Source: Hansfordia pulvinata
Taxonomy: Eukaryota > Ascomycota > Sordariomycetes > Xylariales
NCBI GenBank assembly: GCA_006538405.1
Contig: BJKQ01000008.1
Span: 863,501 to 927,500, forward strand
DNA length: 64,000 bases
Direction: 5' to 3'
In this document: positions 1 through 10,274 of the stretch, in pieces
Numbering within the stretch: the first letter of the stretch is position 1
How the letters are laid out: each line of letters opens with the position of its first letter
Notes under the pieces: model-generated
Databases searched by the model: none
What the model saw: the letters and a program-made list of their open reading frames with translations, nothing else
What the model was told of the DNA's origin: nothing
Made by a program: the position numbers and the translations under genes

Positions 1-1388
1 GTGGCCATGCACAGGGAGTCATTCTCCCACCCAGCCTGGGACATCGAGGGCTTCATTTGCGTTCACAATCCGTCTCTCATAGGAGGTAAGTACCTTTGAA
101 GGAACGAACCTACACTAGGTACCTTACCTTAGGGATTATTTGTTGATATCAGGCAGGCGTTGTCGCTGGGAAGGAGCGAGCCATCTTCGATGGGTCGGCA
201 GCTTCGACCGGATGACATGGACCTGGGTACCAACCTACCGAATGGAAACGAAGCAAATGTCCGGGCTTGATCGAAGAGGTACCTACCTCCTTACCTACAT
301 GTAAGTACTAGGTACCAGATAAGAACTCAGAACGGCGTACCTACTGGACGTGAGCAAGACCAGGATCTGTATTGAAGAAGAAGTAGGTAATGTGGCGGCC
401 CTTATAGGTGTGGCCTCCAAGTCGTGCACACAAAAGAGGCCGGGCCTTCTGATATTCGAGAGCACCAACTAGCGACAGATCTTCCCTGGGGAAGAGGCAC
501 AAGCTGTCTGCGCCAAACCCGCCTGACTTGCGCATCACGCAGCTGTAAAGACCTGATAACTTACCTACAAGTTGTAAGGCAACCGTCTGAAATATGGTCT
601 TCCTTCATAATACAATACGAGGTGATGGAAGCCATTGGGCCTCTTTGTGGCCCGTCGTTGATGAGGTGTAGATGGACTCATGCATAGTACCTAACTGAGG
701 CTATTGCGAGAGTCACGCACTGGCCCGCCCTCGAGGCCCAGGAAATACGTCTGGCGGCGGTGGGTCAGACCCAGACGGCCCGGCAGTATCCTCAAGCGCC
801 GCCGTGGAACGATTCCGCAGTCTTTTGCCGGCGCAGGCGGGGCGGGGCAGCAACGGACTCTGACAAGGCCGGTACTCCATGACATCACCCCCCTCCGCCG
901 TACCGCCCTGTACACAGCTACGGTGTACACCGGCACTTTTACTCGGCAAGGCAATATAACCCCATGAAGACAGCCTCATCACTTGAACCGAACAAACCTT
1001 TTCCCCCCAAGAACCGGCTCGCTGTCAATTAGCAAGCGATTACAAATGCCCAAGGCTCCCCGCAAGTGGCAGCGGCGGGTCACTATTTCCTGAGGAGACT
1101 TGGACCCGGGCGTGCAACTATAGAGAAAACGAACATCGTTCACACGACTCCCCCACTGCGCCGCCCGCCGACGCAAGCCGAGCCTCGTCCGGGAGTCGTG
1201 ATAACGACACACCAGCGATACCGCGATACCACCGCGAGCGACCTCGAGCACGGGGATCTGCGTTGGCCCACTGGCTGCTGCCGCATTGATAATCGATTAA
1301 TAACTCATCAGCCCAAAGAGCTGGACAGTACAGAAATATAATAAGACACCTCGGCGACACCACATAGAACGCTGCCATCTCCCATCCA
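1..1388. other. Intergenic, no gene recognised
   Basis: No reading frame here looks like a conserved protein; the frames present are short and overlap one another on both strands. The first 320 bases carry several GGTACC-type words (about 116-122, 280-285, 310-315), a class repeated in other spacers of this window. The last few hundred bases are the probable promoter and leader of the flavin-reductase-like gene. Confidence 0.6.
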
Positions 1389-2683
1389 ATGCCACCACGG
1401 TCTCGGCTGCTGCCCCTCCATCTCCCCCGCCACTCCCCCCAACAACCCCTCCTCCTCGCGCCTTCGCACACCATCGCCCCTCGCACCCTCACCTTTTCCT
1501 ACAGAGCCCGTCCCAACTCTGCCCTCACGCCTACGCCGCCGCCGCTCTTGAGGACATTCACAACGGCGACGACGAAAATGTCCGCCCCGCGCCCCGACTT
1601 CAAGACGACCGAGGCCACCCGCCCGGACTGGGACGCGTCGGCGCGCTTCCGCGTCACCAAGACGGCCGACCCGTCCTGGCGCTTCGGCCAGGGCCCCAAC
1701 ACGACCTCCTCCTCCTCCGGCGGCGGCGACCCGTCGTCCCCTCCCCCCCCGCCGCGCAGCAGCAGCAGCCGCCAAAGCACGTCAGCATCGACCCCTACGA
1801 GGACGGGCGCCCGGCGGCCTTCAACTACAAGCTCCTGACCTCGGGCATCGTCCCGCGGCCCATCGGCTTCGTCTCCACGCAGTCGTCGAAATCATCGTCA
1901 TCCACAACAACGGCCAGCAGCAGCAGCACCACCACCAGCACCACCACCACCGGCCCAGGCAACGGCAACGGCAACGACGACGGCGGCGTCACCCTCAACC
2001 TCGCGCCCATGAGCTACTTCAACGTCATCGGCCACGACCCCCCTCTGTTCGCCCTGGGCATCTCCGGCCCGGGCCCCTCGTCCCTCGACCCGGCCACGGG
2101 CGAGGTCAAGAAGGAGGAGGGCCAGCAGGAGCCCGCCCGCCAGCCCAAGGACACCCTGCGTAACCTCGCCAACACCCGCGAGTGCGTCGTCAACATCATC
2201 TCCGAGTCCTTCGTCGAGGCCGCCAACGCCTGCTCCGTCGACGCGCCCCCCGGCGCCTCCGAGTGGGACGTCAGCGGCCTAACCCCCGTCTGGCCGCCGC
2301 CGTCCTCCCGGGTGGTCGGGGCCCCCCGCGTCGCCGAGGCCGTCTTCAGCGTCGAGTGCGTCGTCGAGAGCATCCGCGAGTTCCCCTCCCGCTCCCGCGG
2401 CGACGGCTCCACCTCCGGCTGCCTCGTCGTCCTCGAGGGCGTCCGCTTCTGGGTCCGCGAGGACGCCACCAACCTGCCCGACCGCAGCGAGGTCGACCCC
2501 CGGGTCCTCAGGCCCATGGGCCGCCTGGGCGGCATCTCCTACAGCCGCCTCGCCGACGCCATCGAGATCCCGCGCCCCAGCTTCGAGCGCGACGTCGGCG
2601 GCGCCGAGGGGTACGACAGCCTGGTCAGGGCCCGCGCCGCCGAGGCCAAAGGTGGTGCGAGGGGAAGCGCGGGCGGGGTGTAA
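1389..2683 (+). CDS. Flavin reductase-like (FMN-binding split-barrel) protein, one apparent frame break
   Basis: Predicted flavoprotein of the flavin-reductase-like/FMN-binding split-barrel family (COG1853 type). The substrate is unknown. The core reads HVSIDPYEDGRPAAFNYK, then SGIVPRPIGFVST, LAPMSYFNVIGHDPPLFALG and NTRECVVNIISESFVEAANA, the usual order for this family. A serine/threonine-rich linker (about 1885-1980) interrupts the first strands. Frame 3 carries the N-terminus (TRPDWDASARFRVTKTADPSWRF) and frame 2 carries everything from about 1778. The switch lies at the C run 1742-1750; one extra C there gives a continuous protein with no plausible intron. Two starts are possible: ATG 1389 (431 residues, arginine-rich and low-acid N-terminus that could be a mitochondrial presequence) or ATG 1578 (368 residues, MSAPRPDF), which matches the conserved part better. 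The family call is firm; the start and the frame break are not. Confidence 0.8.
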
Positions 2684-3038
2684 GGCGGCAGCTTGTAATC
2701 TTGACCTGTGTCCAGACTGCGTGTGGCAGTGCATGCGGACGGGTTTGGCTACACTCATTAGGCTGCTCACGAGCGCCGGTGCCTTTTTCCGGGCACCTCG
2801 TGAGTCACCGATTTGACATGTCGGAATCGCGCCGATTTCACCGCCGACGGGAGGGAGGTGATACACTGGCAGGAGCCACTGAAACAAGATGGCTCGCTTC
2901 AGCACTGCCGTCTGTAGAATACCAGGGAAATGACTCCGGACCGGTGGCGTACTCGGTCCGCAGCTTGATATAATAATAACATAACCCAGCCCAGCCGGCT
3001 GTATGATTTCGACCGCCATAGCGGACACGCTCTCCGCA
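2684..3038. other. Spacer between two convergent genes
   Basis: Shared 3' region of the flavin-reductase-like gene and the phosphodiesterase gene. No coding frame is supported. An A/T-rich patch near 2968-2985 (taataataac) could serve in 3' end formation; this is inference. Confidence 0.5.
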
Positions 3039-5212
3039 TCACAACATGAAGCTTTCTCCCGGGTGAGAGAGCAGAAACTCGCAGCCGAGTTGAGCCTCCT
3101 CTTCATGCGCCTGTAGCTCCTCTATAATCGTCTCGCCAATCGGTTTGCCGTCCGTAAGCCTCTCCTTCACGTGTATAATCACAACTTTTAATCCCTTCAG
3201 CGCCAGCGGCACGCGTTGCTCCGGCACTCGGTGTGTCCTCTCGTGCTCCAAGTCGGAGAGACTCCTCTCCTTTGTCGGTGTCGATAACGGGGGGTATCGA
3301 AGCCGAGGTCTGCTGGGACGCCGACTCCCGAGGCTTCGGATCTCGACGGGCGTGTTGATTTGGGCGAGACCGGAGGCTCCTCGCCGCTCGATCGAGCCGC
3401 GACCCTGTCGGACCGCCGAATCGCATCGTCGGGACCTCTCTTCCGCTTCTTCGTGTCTATCCGCAGCGAGAACTGCCGCGCATTTTCCACCTCGGATGCC
3501 AACGCCGACATCTCCTCAATGACAAACCGGGGGGTCAGGTGACCGAAAAGTCGGTCTTCTGTCTGGCTGTCGTCGTATGAACATTCGATGAAGATGGCCT
3601 TCAGGTTTCCCTTTGCTATCCGCGGTGCTGCCTCTTGCCAGATGCCCAGATTCCGCGGCGAAAGAGACAAGCTGTCCGGCTCCACGTCTCCAAAGATCAA
3701 CACCTCTCTGCCCGTGGCCGTATCGCGGATGAAGTAGGCTGACGAGTCGTATACGCAGACGGATTCGCGCTCCTGGCCGGGGGAGCCATGGCCGAGAGGC
3801 ATGCTCGACGTGCGGAACAGAGAACCTGGCCCTGCCGCTGCGCCACTTCCCGGGAAACCCCTGGTTACCGTGGACGAGCCATCCATGCTGCCGAACCGTG
3901 AAGAGGTGCTCGATCCCCTATGCGTATGCTTCTCGATGCAATGGCCGTGGCTCACGCTGAAAATCCGAACGCCAATCCCGTCGCTGAGCTCAGTGTAACC
4001 CTTTCCATCTCCTTCGCCCAGAGCCGGGCTTCCACCTTCGACCAGGCGCATGAACGTCACCAGCCCCGCCCCGTTGTTTTCGTCCGACAGGTTAGGCCAG
4101 ATAACATTGTTGAAAATGTGATTTTTGAACGCCGAGATCGTAGACTGCAGGCCCGCTAGCCGCTTGGGCCTGGCGCCAGGAAGCCCTGCCGTATTGATGA
4201 CAAACCCGCTGATATGGTCCAGATGGGGATGTGTGATCAGGTATGTGTCGAGAAGTGTCCTGGTGATGTGCGAGGCGTTGGCTACCGGAGACGCAAAGTT
4301 CACTTGCATGCCGGCAAACGGGCCAGACTCGAGGGTATGCGGCAGAGGGACATGTGTACCGAGGCCCTCAGGCGACGTCTCCTGGAGAATTCTGGTGATT
4401 GCGGACAGATGAACACCGGCATCCACAGCGACAACCGATCCCTTAGTCCAGCCCGCCGTGACCGAGTGGACGAGCATCGCTGTCACATTGCTTTCCACCG
4501 GACCTCCGCCAGATCCCTGCAGACGTATGTCAGCGGCTATCGCGATCGTATTCGTTATGTTGGGGTCGCAAAGCAAGTCGCTCCATGTAACGCAGTGGAA
4601 GAATCTCGAGGAACAACACCGCCATCGTTTTCGCCAGGTTCGCTTGTGCTGTGGTATCACCTGGCCGTGCCTAGTGTACACAGCAATGCCGCGAGACACA
4701 AGAGCAGAGGTTTCCCCGTTGGGTCCACGCATGCCGCGAGCAGTGCTCGTGTGCACCCAGGTTACAACACGTTGCCGTGGTTTCACAAACAAAAGAAACG
4801 TACGTGGCTCCGATCGGGCGGTTCGCGGGCCACCTGACCTGTCAGATTCCACCGGCAATGTCGCAATGCATGTGGCTGCATGGTGCTACAGCGAGCGCCG
4901 GGGCCTGGGCTTGACATTTACAACGGCGAGGCCGGGCAGCCGGTGCAACCCCAGCTGCGCCAAAAGGAACAGGACAATCTGAAGGTACTCGTAAAATGGT
5001 GACAGCCAGGCGGGCGCAAAGCCGCCGTGGGACGGAAAACACTTTGGGGACACGAGTATCGAAGGCAATGGATGGGCAGCATGGGCGGTGCTTGCCCTAC
5101 CCAAAAGCAAAAGAAAAAAAAAAAGAAAAAAGAAAAGAGAGCAGCGACTCACGAGAACAATGACTTGCAAGGCGGGCTGCAGCGACGGACCCTCGTCATG
5201 GCCATCGGCCAT
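3039..5212 (-). CDS. Class II 3',5'-cyclic-nucleotide phosphodiesterase (low-affinity cAMP PDE, PDE1 type)
   Basis: Hydrolyses cAMP/cGMP to 5'-nucleotides and so damps PKA signalling (family knowledge). Exon 1 is 5212-5153 (20 residues, ending QVIVL), with donor GTGAGT. The acceptor CTGCAG leads into exon 2 at 4516, starting GSGGGPVESNVTAM; together they rebuild the usual fungal N-terminus. The intron is 636 bases. The metal-binding signature is THPHLDHISGFVINTAGL, followed by SDENNGAGL, FSVSHGHC and, further on, IFGDVEPD and FIECSYDDSQ. After a low-complexity basic linker the frame changes, and the protein ends with LKGLKVVIIHVKERL and LGCEFLLSHPGESF. The change is repaired by one added base in the six-base run at 3289-3294, giving a smooth linker and a total of about 512 residues. 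The identity is secure; whether the frame break is real is not. The first 600 bases upstream belong to its promoter and leader. Confidence 0.88.
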
Positions 5213-6725
5213 GGTGCTGGCGGCGCCACGGGCCGACGCGCAGAGTCGAAAGTAGGCGACCGAAGAGGCAAAGAGGCTGACGGCCTGGAGAAGAAGAAGA
5301 AAGCTGAGTGGCGGAGAGTGGCAGGGTGCCGAAGTGGGCGCCCAATGACGGGGAGAGCGCGGGGGGGCTGTTGAGGGTCGGCGCGGGATGAGCAGCGGGC
5401 GCAGCGAGCAGCCTCTGAAGGGTATATGTAGTAGACACGACAGCGGCACGGCAGGCAGACGGGGAGAAGTCGACACGGGGCCTGTGTGGTGGGCTTGGCC
5501 CGGGGGCGATGTTTCGCAAGGATCGAGGGCCACGTGATGCTCCGTGGGCATTCGAGAGGGCGGGGAGGGCTTAAGGTTTACCGGCGGGGCTTGTTCGTAA
5601 AAGGCGAGCAAGTGGCGGCGGCCGGGCTGCCCGTAGGCGGATGGATGGGTCGGTCGGACGCGGGCGGAGCGCGGGGCGGTACGACAGCAGCCAGGACAGA
5701 CGGCGTCGGCGACAGCGACAGCGAGCGCTGGAGAGACGATGGAAGGGAGAGAGGGACGGGATCGAGGGCCTGGTGTTGACGAACGATCCAATGCGACGCG
5801 ACGCGGGACGGCGCACCGCAGCGCAGGCGAGGCAGGGCGGACGCTCGCAGGCAGAGCTGAGGTGGGCCTCGGGCAGCCCGTCTGCCTCAACTCAATCGTG
5901 GCTTGCCCAATCAATGGTGGCTGGCTGGCGGTACTCGTAAGCTGACTGCCGACCCCAGTCCGAGGCGGGTCGGGGCTCATCAGCGGTGGCAGGGTGTGGA
6001 TGAGAAGAGGGCGGCCGTCGAGGGCAATGATGGGCAGGGCAGGGCAGGGCGGGTGGCAGGGCGCCGGCAGAGAGGGAGGGAGAGACGGGCTGGCCCTGGC
6101 ACCGATGATGGATGTCGACCAGGTTAGGTACAGTGGGTGGATGTGCCTAACGTACTACATGTACCAGGTATCTTAGGTAGTTACATTGAGGGATGTACCT
6201 GCTTCCGTTCCACTTTCATCGTGAATTCCATGGTTTGGATAGGCCTCGACCCAGTGTCTTTAATTGGTTAGGCGCCTGAGGTACCTAGAGTAATGGTGGG
6301 CAGTAGGTACCCACGGCTGGAGGCATATGGATGTGGCTAGGCATGTACTCTCAATGATTCCTGGCAGTGACCCTGGCACCAATTGAAGCCGGAGGCTTAC
6401 ATATTAGTCTCAGACTTACTGTGTTGCCACATACTGTCATGGACCCCTCGGTCTGCCAAATTCGATATCTTTACGAGAAAGACGCTTCCGAGATAAATAA
6501 ACCAGCCGTTGAAATCTTCACTCCACGGGCTTCCTAATGATATATATTTCGAGTCTGTCGCTCGAAAAGTGGAAGAGACATTACCTACTCAATGTTATCA
6601 CTGATTCCATATCCTTCCTCTCTTACTTGGAATTCCACCATTATACCTATCTCTGCTTTCCCGCTTCGTTCGTGGCTGCTATACACCTTTACATCTGTCT
6701 ATCGTGCAAATCAACGAACACTACG
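5213..6725. other. Intergenic between divergent genes
   Basis: Leader and promoter of the phosphodiesterase gene, then a spacer to the small secreted protein. A 364-residue minus frame crosses 4886-5980 but is arginine/serine/proline-rich shadow of exon 1 and leader. From 6120 to 6330 there are several TAGGTAC and GGTACC words. Octamer TACTCGTA lies at 5932-5939. No gene supported. Confidence 0.55.
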
Positions 6726-7018
6726 ATGGTCAAGCTTTTTCTCATCGGGGCGATCACCTTTGCCTGCCTTGGTGCTGCGGAAAAGACATGGGTGAGCCAG
6801 AACGGCGCCGACAACTCGTGGTAAATGTGTGCGAGTACGAGGATTGTACAATCGAGAATTGCCAGCGGGCGACGGGCCCAGGAAAATCGTCCGTTAGCTG
6901 TGAAGAGCTTCAAAAGTGTGAGGCGGATGAGACCGGAGTATGGGTGAATCTAAAGGAAGTCACATGCGGCGGCGCCAGGGCTGAGAGGGTGCCAGCTACG
7001 CTGAAGTCTGAATCGTAA
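6726..7018 (+). CDS. Putative small secreted cysteine-containing protein
   Basis: I do not recognise a family. ATG 6726 opens a clear signal peptide, MVKLFLIGAITFACLGA, cut probably before or near AEKTW. A canonical donor GTGAGC starts at 6792, exactly on a codon boundary. Acceptors ending at 6835, 6841 or 6865 (introns of 44, 50 or 74 bases) all bring the reading into the same downstream frame, which ends at 7018. The mature part then includes some or all of DCTIENC, SVSCEELQKC and EVTCGG, so up to five cysteines in a protein of roughly 70-85 residues. That is the profile of a small secreted protein or effector. Without splicing the signal-peptide frame stops at 6822-6824. The exact acceptor is undecided. 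It faces another small secreted gene ending at 7390. Confidence 0.5.
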
Positions 7019-7389
7019 CGGTTCTGGCCCGTGTGGGCAAATGCACTGCTATATACAACTAGACCGCTCTGCCATGCAGGCAAAAGATACGAGATTGACA
7101 CTTTCTCATTGCTCAATCTTACCAGCACTTATGATCAACAGCATGCCAGGGCCCGACGCGTGACACAGCAAAGGTTTTCCTCCTCTCCGGCGTCATCGTG
7201 ATACACCATCTATGAACGGTACATATTAAGCCGGGGATGCTTGAAAATCGCATTGAATGAAAAGATAATTACACCGATATATGACTCAAGCCCAGAACCA
7301 TGCGGCAATGCAATCGACCTGTAAGTACAGGACTGAGAAACAGACTAAGATGGGAAGAAAGAGAGGCCCGCGTCAGCTCGGGCCGCCCC
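7019..7389. other. Spacer between two convergent small secreted-protein genes
   Basis: Shared 3' region of two tail-to-tail genes. No conserved frame and no repeat are seen. Confidence 0.45.
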
Positions 7390-7710
7390 CTAGAACATGA
7401 GGAAATAGATGGAGTTGCAGGTGTCGAACCCCGCACATCTGTCGTGCCACTCCTTCGTCTTGTACATGGTTCCCGGGGAGCCGGCGCACTCGCCCTCGGA
7501 GCGGACGACGAACTGCCCGGTCTCGCCCCAGTCCTTGATCATCATCGAGCTGAAGCCCGCCCCGGGCCGGTAGCATGTTCCGGGCTGGATGGTTTCTGTC
7601 TTCCAGAAGTCCGTGCAGTTGTTGTCGTGGTACAAGTCAACGGGGATTCCGGAAGCGCCCGCGACGCTGGCGCACAGGGCGGCTACGAGGGCGTTGGTGA
7701 AGGCGCGCAT
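7390..7710 (-). CDS. Small secreted cysteine-containing protein, 106 residues
   Basis: Single-exon frame from ATG 7710 to a stop at 7390. The N-terminus MRAFTNALVAALCASVAGASG is a textbook signal peptide (basic n-region, hydrophobic h-region, small residues at the probable cut). The mature part of about 87 residues holds five cysteines, in the contexts HDNNCTDF, QPGTCYRP, SEGECAGS, HDRCAGF and FDTCNS, plus an N-x-T glycosylation site at the first. I do not recognise the family; size, secretion and cysteines suit a small secreted protein or effector. It is convergent with another such gene ending at 7018. Base composition matches the neighbours, so there is no sign of transfer. The secretion call is good; function is unknown. 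Confidence 0.68.
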   Translation of the reverse strand: MRAFTNALVAALCASVAGASGIPVDLYHDNNCTDFWKTETIQPGTCYRPGAGFSSMMIKDWGETGQFVVRSEGECAGSPGTMYKTKEWHDRCAGFDTCNSIYFLMF

Positions 7711-10274
7711 GGTTTTGGTTCTAGGGTGGGCGAGGTTGCCGAGGAGCGAATGGGATGTTTGTTCGATGGCCTGTTCCGGGTTAGATTTCGAGGCCTGTTT
7801 TGACTGTTTCGTCGGGACTCGGGGGCGCCAGACTCACCTCGAAGAGTACGGTTTTGCTGGAGTCTTGTAGGGTCGTGGGTGCCTCTGATGGGAAAGACGT
7901 ATGTCTGGTTGTGAAGAGGTGTAGAGAAGTTGGCGAGGTAAAGGTGCGGAGGTGATGATGGAGTTGTGGTGTCGAAGCTCTGATATCTTATATATCAATC
8001 AAACTACATCTAACCGACGGATTAATCAGCTCGAATGTACCCGTACGGGCCACATCTGTGGCATCAGCACATGAGAGATATGGTGATCTCATGTTCAAAC
8101 GGTCCGCTTTGAAGGCGGAACTCTTCCGACACAAGAATCAGCGATGCGGTTGACAGGGGTTCCCTATAGGTAAGGATGACTAGCCTTGTAGCTTTTTCTT
8201 CAGCCCTACTGAACGAAAAGAATCCTACTCCAATACCTACCGGTTCCAACGTGCTTACAAGGATTTCAGCTCTGCTTCATGGGAACGGGGTCAGTGCATT
8301 GATGCCGGATCTGAACCAAGGTAAGGCTAACGTAAGCAGTGCGAAGGGCACATAGCTTTGTAATCACGCAGATAACATGTCGCTTGTTTCTTTAGCAATG
8401 GCATCGGAAGCTCGAGGGGCTACTCTACCCTTGCACCAATATCCCGTCTTGCAAATTAACACCTGTGACCGGAGTCTATAGGACCACAGGGGTCGCTGTC
8501 GGGCCGGTTCGAGGGCTGAGAGCCAAGACTGACATGATTTATCGATTGGACTTGGAGATGTTCTATTTTTAAGCAGATCGTCCAGCTTTGAACAAGGGGC
8601 CCTCCGTGCCGGCCGAGAGGCTCGAAAGTACGATCCGGCAGGTGGTGACAGCTGAAAGCGCTTGAGAGTCGAAAAGGTCCATTTCATCTGCCCGGAGATG
8701 CTTCATTTCCACTTGTCGTCTTCTCCCCGGAATTCCGTACTCCCATTCCTTTCCATTCTCTCATTACACCTTCTTTACTTTCACCAAAGGACAGCGCTCG
8801 TTCCCGTAGCAGCACCGGGAATCGGCATCAGAACGCTGCTGGCACTCTAACGTGCATTTTCCCTGACTGTCTTCCTTATTCGCCCGCTTCTGGGTAGCCG
8901 CCTCCCTGGCAGCCTCGTACGAGCTGATGGGCTTCCACGACGATCAATGCGCTAGCTAGCAAGCATTTACGCACCTGGGCGTTCGAATAGAGGGTGTGGG
9001 ACAAGAGGGAGGTCGAGGGGTTGAGCCAAGCCTCATCTGCGACCAAAGATAACGGAACGAACATCGCATCCGTTGAACTATAAACCCTATCAACTCGGTA
9101 GCTCGCTGCAACAAGGCACGGATCTGCGCTATTCGTCTCTCTTCTTTCGGGCTGAGGGAATCGACGCCAGCTATGGACCCTGCAGAGGGCTCAACAACAG
9201 GCCCGCCTGCTCGGAAGCGGCCATGATCGTGTAAGAAGCGGACCGTTCTTGCCCGTACACGTATATCGCAGGCAGCGCACCGAACCTGGCTGGCTCCACT
9301 GCTCCGGCTCTCTGGTAGAACATGTTGCCCTCTGAGGTCAGCCCGTCCCGGCCCTCGGCGCCGCGCTTGACCTCGACCTCGACCTCCGGGCTGTCTTCAA
9401 CATGGCCTAAGACTGTCAGATGCACGGGTCACAGCCCGGAGATCGCTGAGCAGCAGAGAGTCAGAGACCGCGAGGTCCGAACAAGCTTTTTGCCGAGAGA
9501 TCGCCAACGTATGGGCAAAGCAGGGATTGGAGACGAGACCTGCCGCCTGAAGAGTAAAAGTCAAGGGGATCCCGGCAGGACCTTCTTCTGAGGGTGATGA
9601 AGGGGCGTACGAGTATCCCCTGGACTGTCACCATCAGAATCGACAGCTGGTTCCTGCCGACTACGATAAGAAGCAGGAGCTGAGCTTTGCCACCTTGATT
9701 CACGAGGCAAGAAGGAGCTTGCGAATAATCGACCTCGGCGTGTCCGCAACCAGATCTGGCAAGACGCAACCCTAGTATCGGCTTTAAAGACAGCTTTCAA
9801 GACATAATCCGGGTGCTATCAGCTGGTATTGGCCTTATTGTCTTTCAAAGGGTGTTCAGGAGACCGTGTTGAGGATTGCCAAAACGCCAGAAGCGGCACT
9901 TTTACCTTTGTTCTGGAAGGGGGGGAAAGAGCTCGCTCGCTAGAGATAGGCTCCGCCAAGCCCAGACTATTGTTCCCTCATCTGGGTACACCACGCTGGG
10001 ACAAATCGCCACGGAGAAGCCCGGATTCGGCAGTTTTCCGCACTGAGCGCTTGGTAGAGTTCACGAGTAGCAGCCAAATTCCGGGACTGGACATTATAGA
10101 ATCACTCGATCGAGGCGAGGGTGGCAATGCAGTGGCTGCGAAACTTTGCCGTGGAAAGAGGATATAGGAAGAGACTGCCCCGGGGTTTTCCAATTTCTAC
10201 TCTTTCTTCCCCTTTGCCTTCTGCACCGCAGCAAAACGCCTGGCAAGATCCCTGCCTGCCCGAGTCGACTCCCG
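7711..10274. other. Intergenic, possible eroded coding fragments
   Basis: No intact gene recognised. Base composition is less GC-rich than in the genes. Several minus-strand frames between 8364 and 9800 read partly like protein (see the separate low-confidence entry) but I could not join them into a gene. Octamer TACGAGTA lies at 9608-9615. The last 100 bases are the leader of the GDSL esterase. Confidence 0.45.
8876..9425 (-). pseudogene. Possible eroded or multi-exon gene fragment, unrecognised
   Basis: Three minus-strand pieces look more like protein than shadow: about 9425-9171 (YQRAGAVEPARFGALPAIYV), about 9140-9055 (SLSPKEERRIAQIRALLQRA) preceded by a possible acceptor CATAG, and about 9064-8876 (LSHTLYSNAQVRKCLLASAL, then IVVEAHQLV). 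They lie in different frames, close together and in the same direction. This could be a decayed gene, a small-exon gene or chance. No family is recognised and no start or stop can be assigned. Confidence 0.15.

Noticed and set aside
4886..5980. 364-residue minus-strand frame containing phosphodiesterase exon 1
   Set aside because: Only residues from the ATG at 5212 to the donor at 5153 make sense; the rest is leader and intron.
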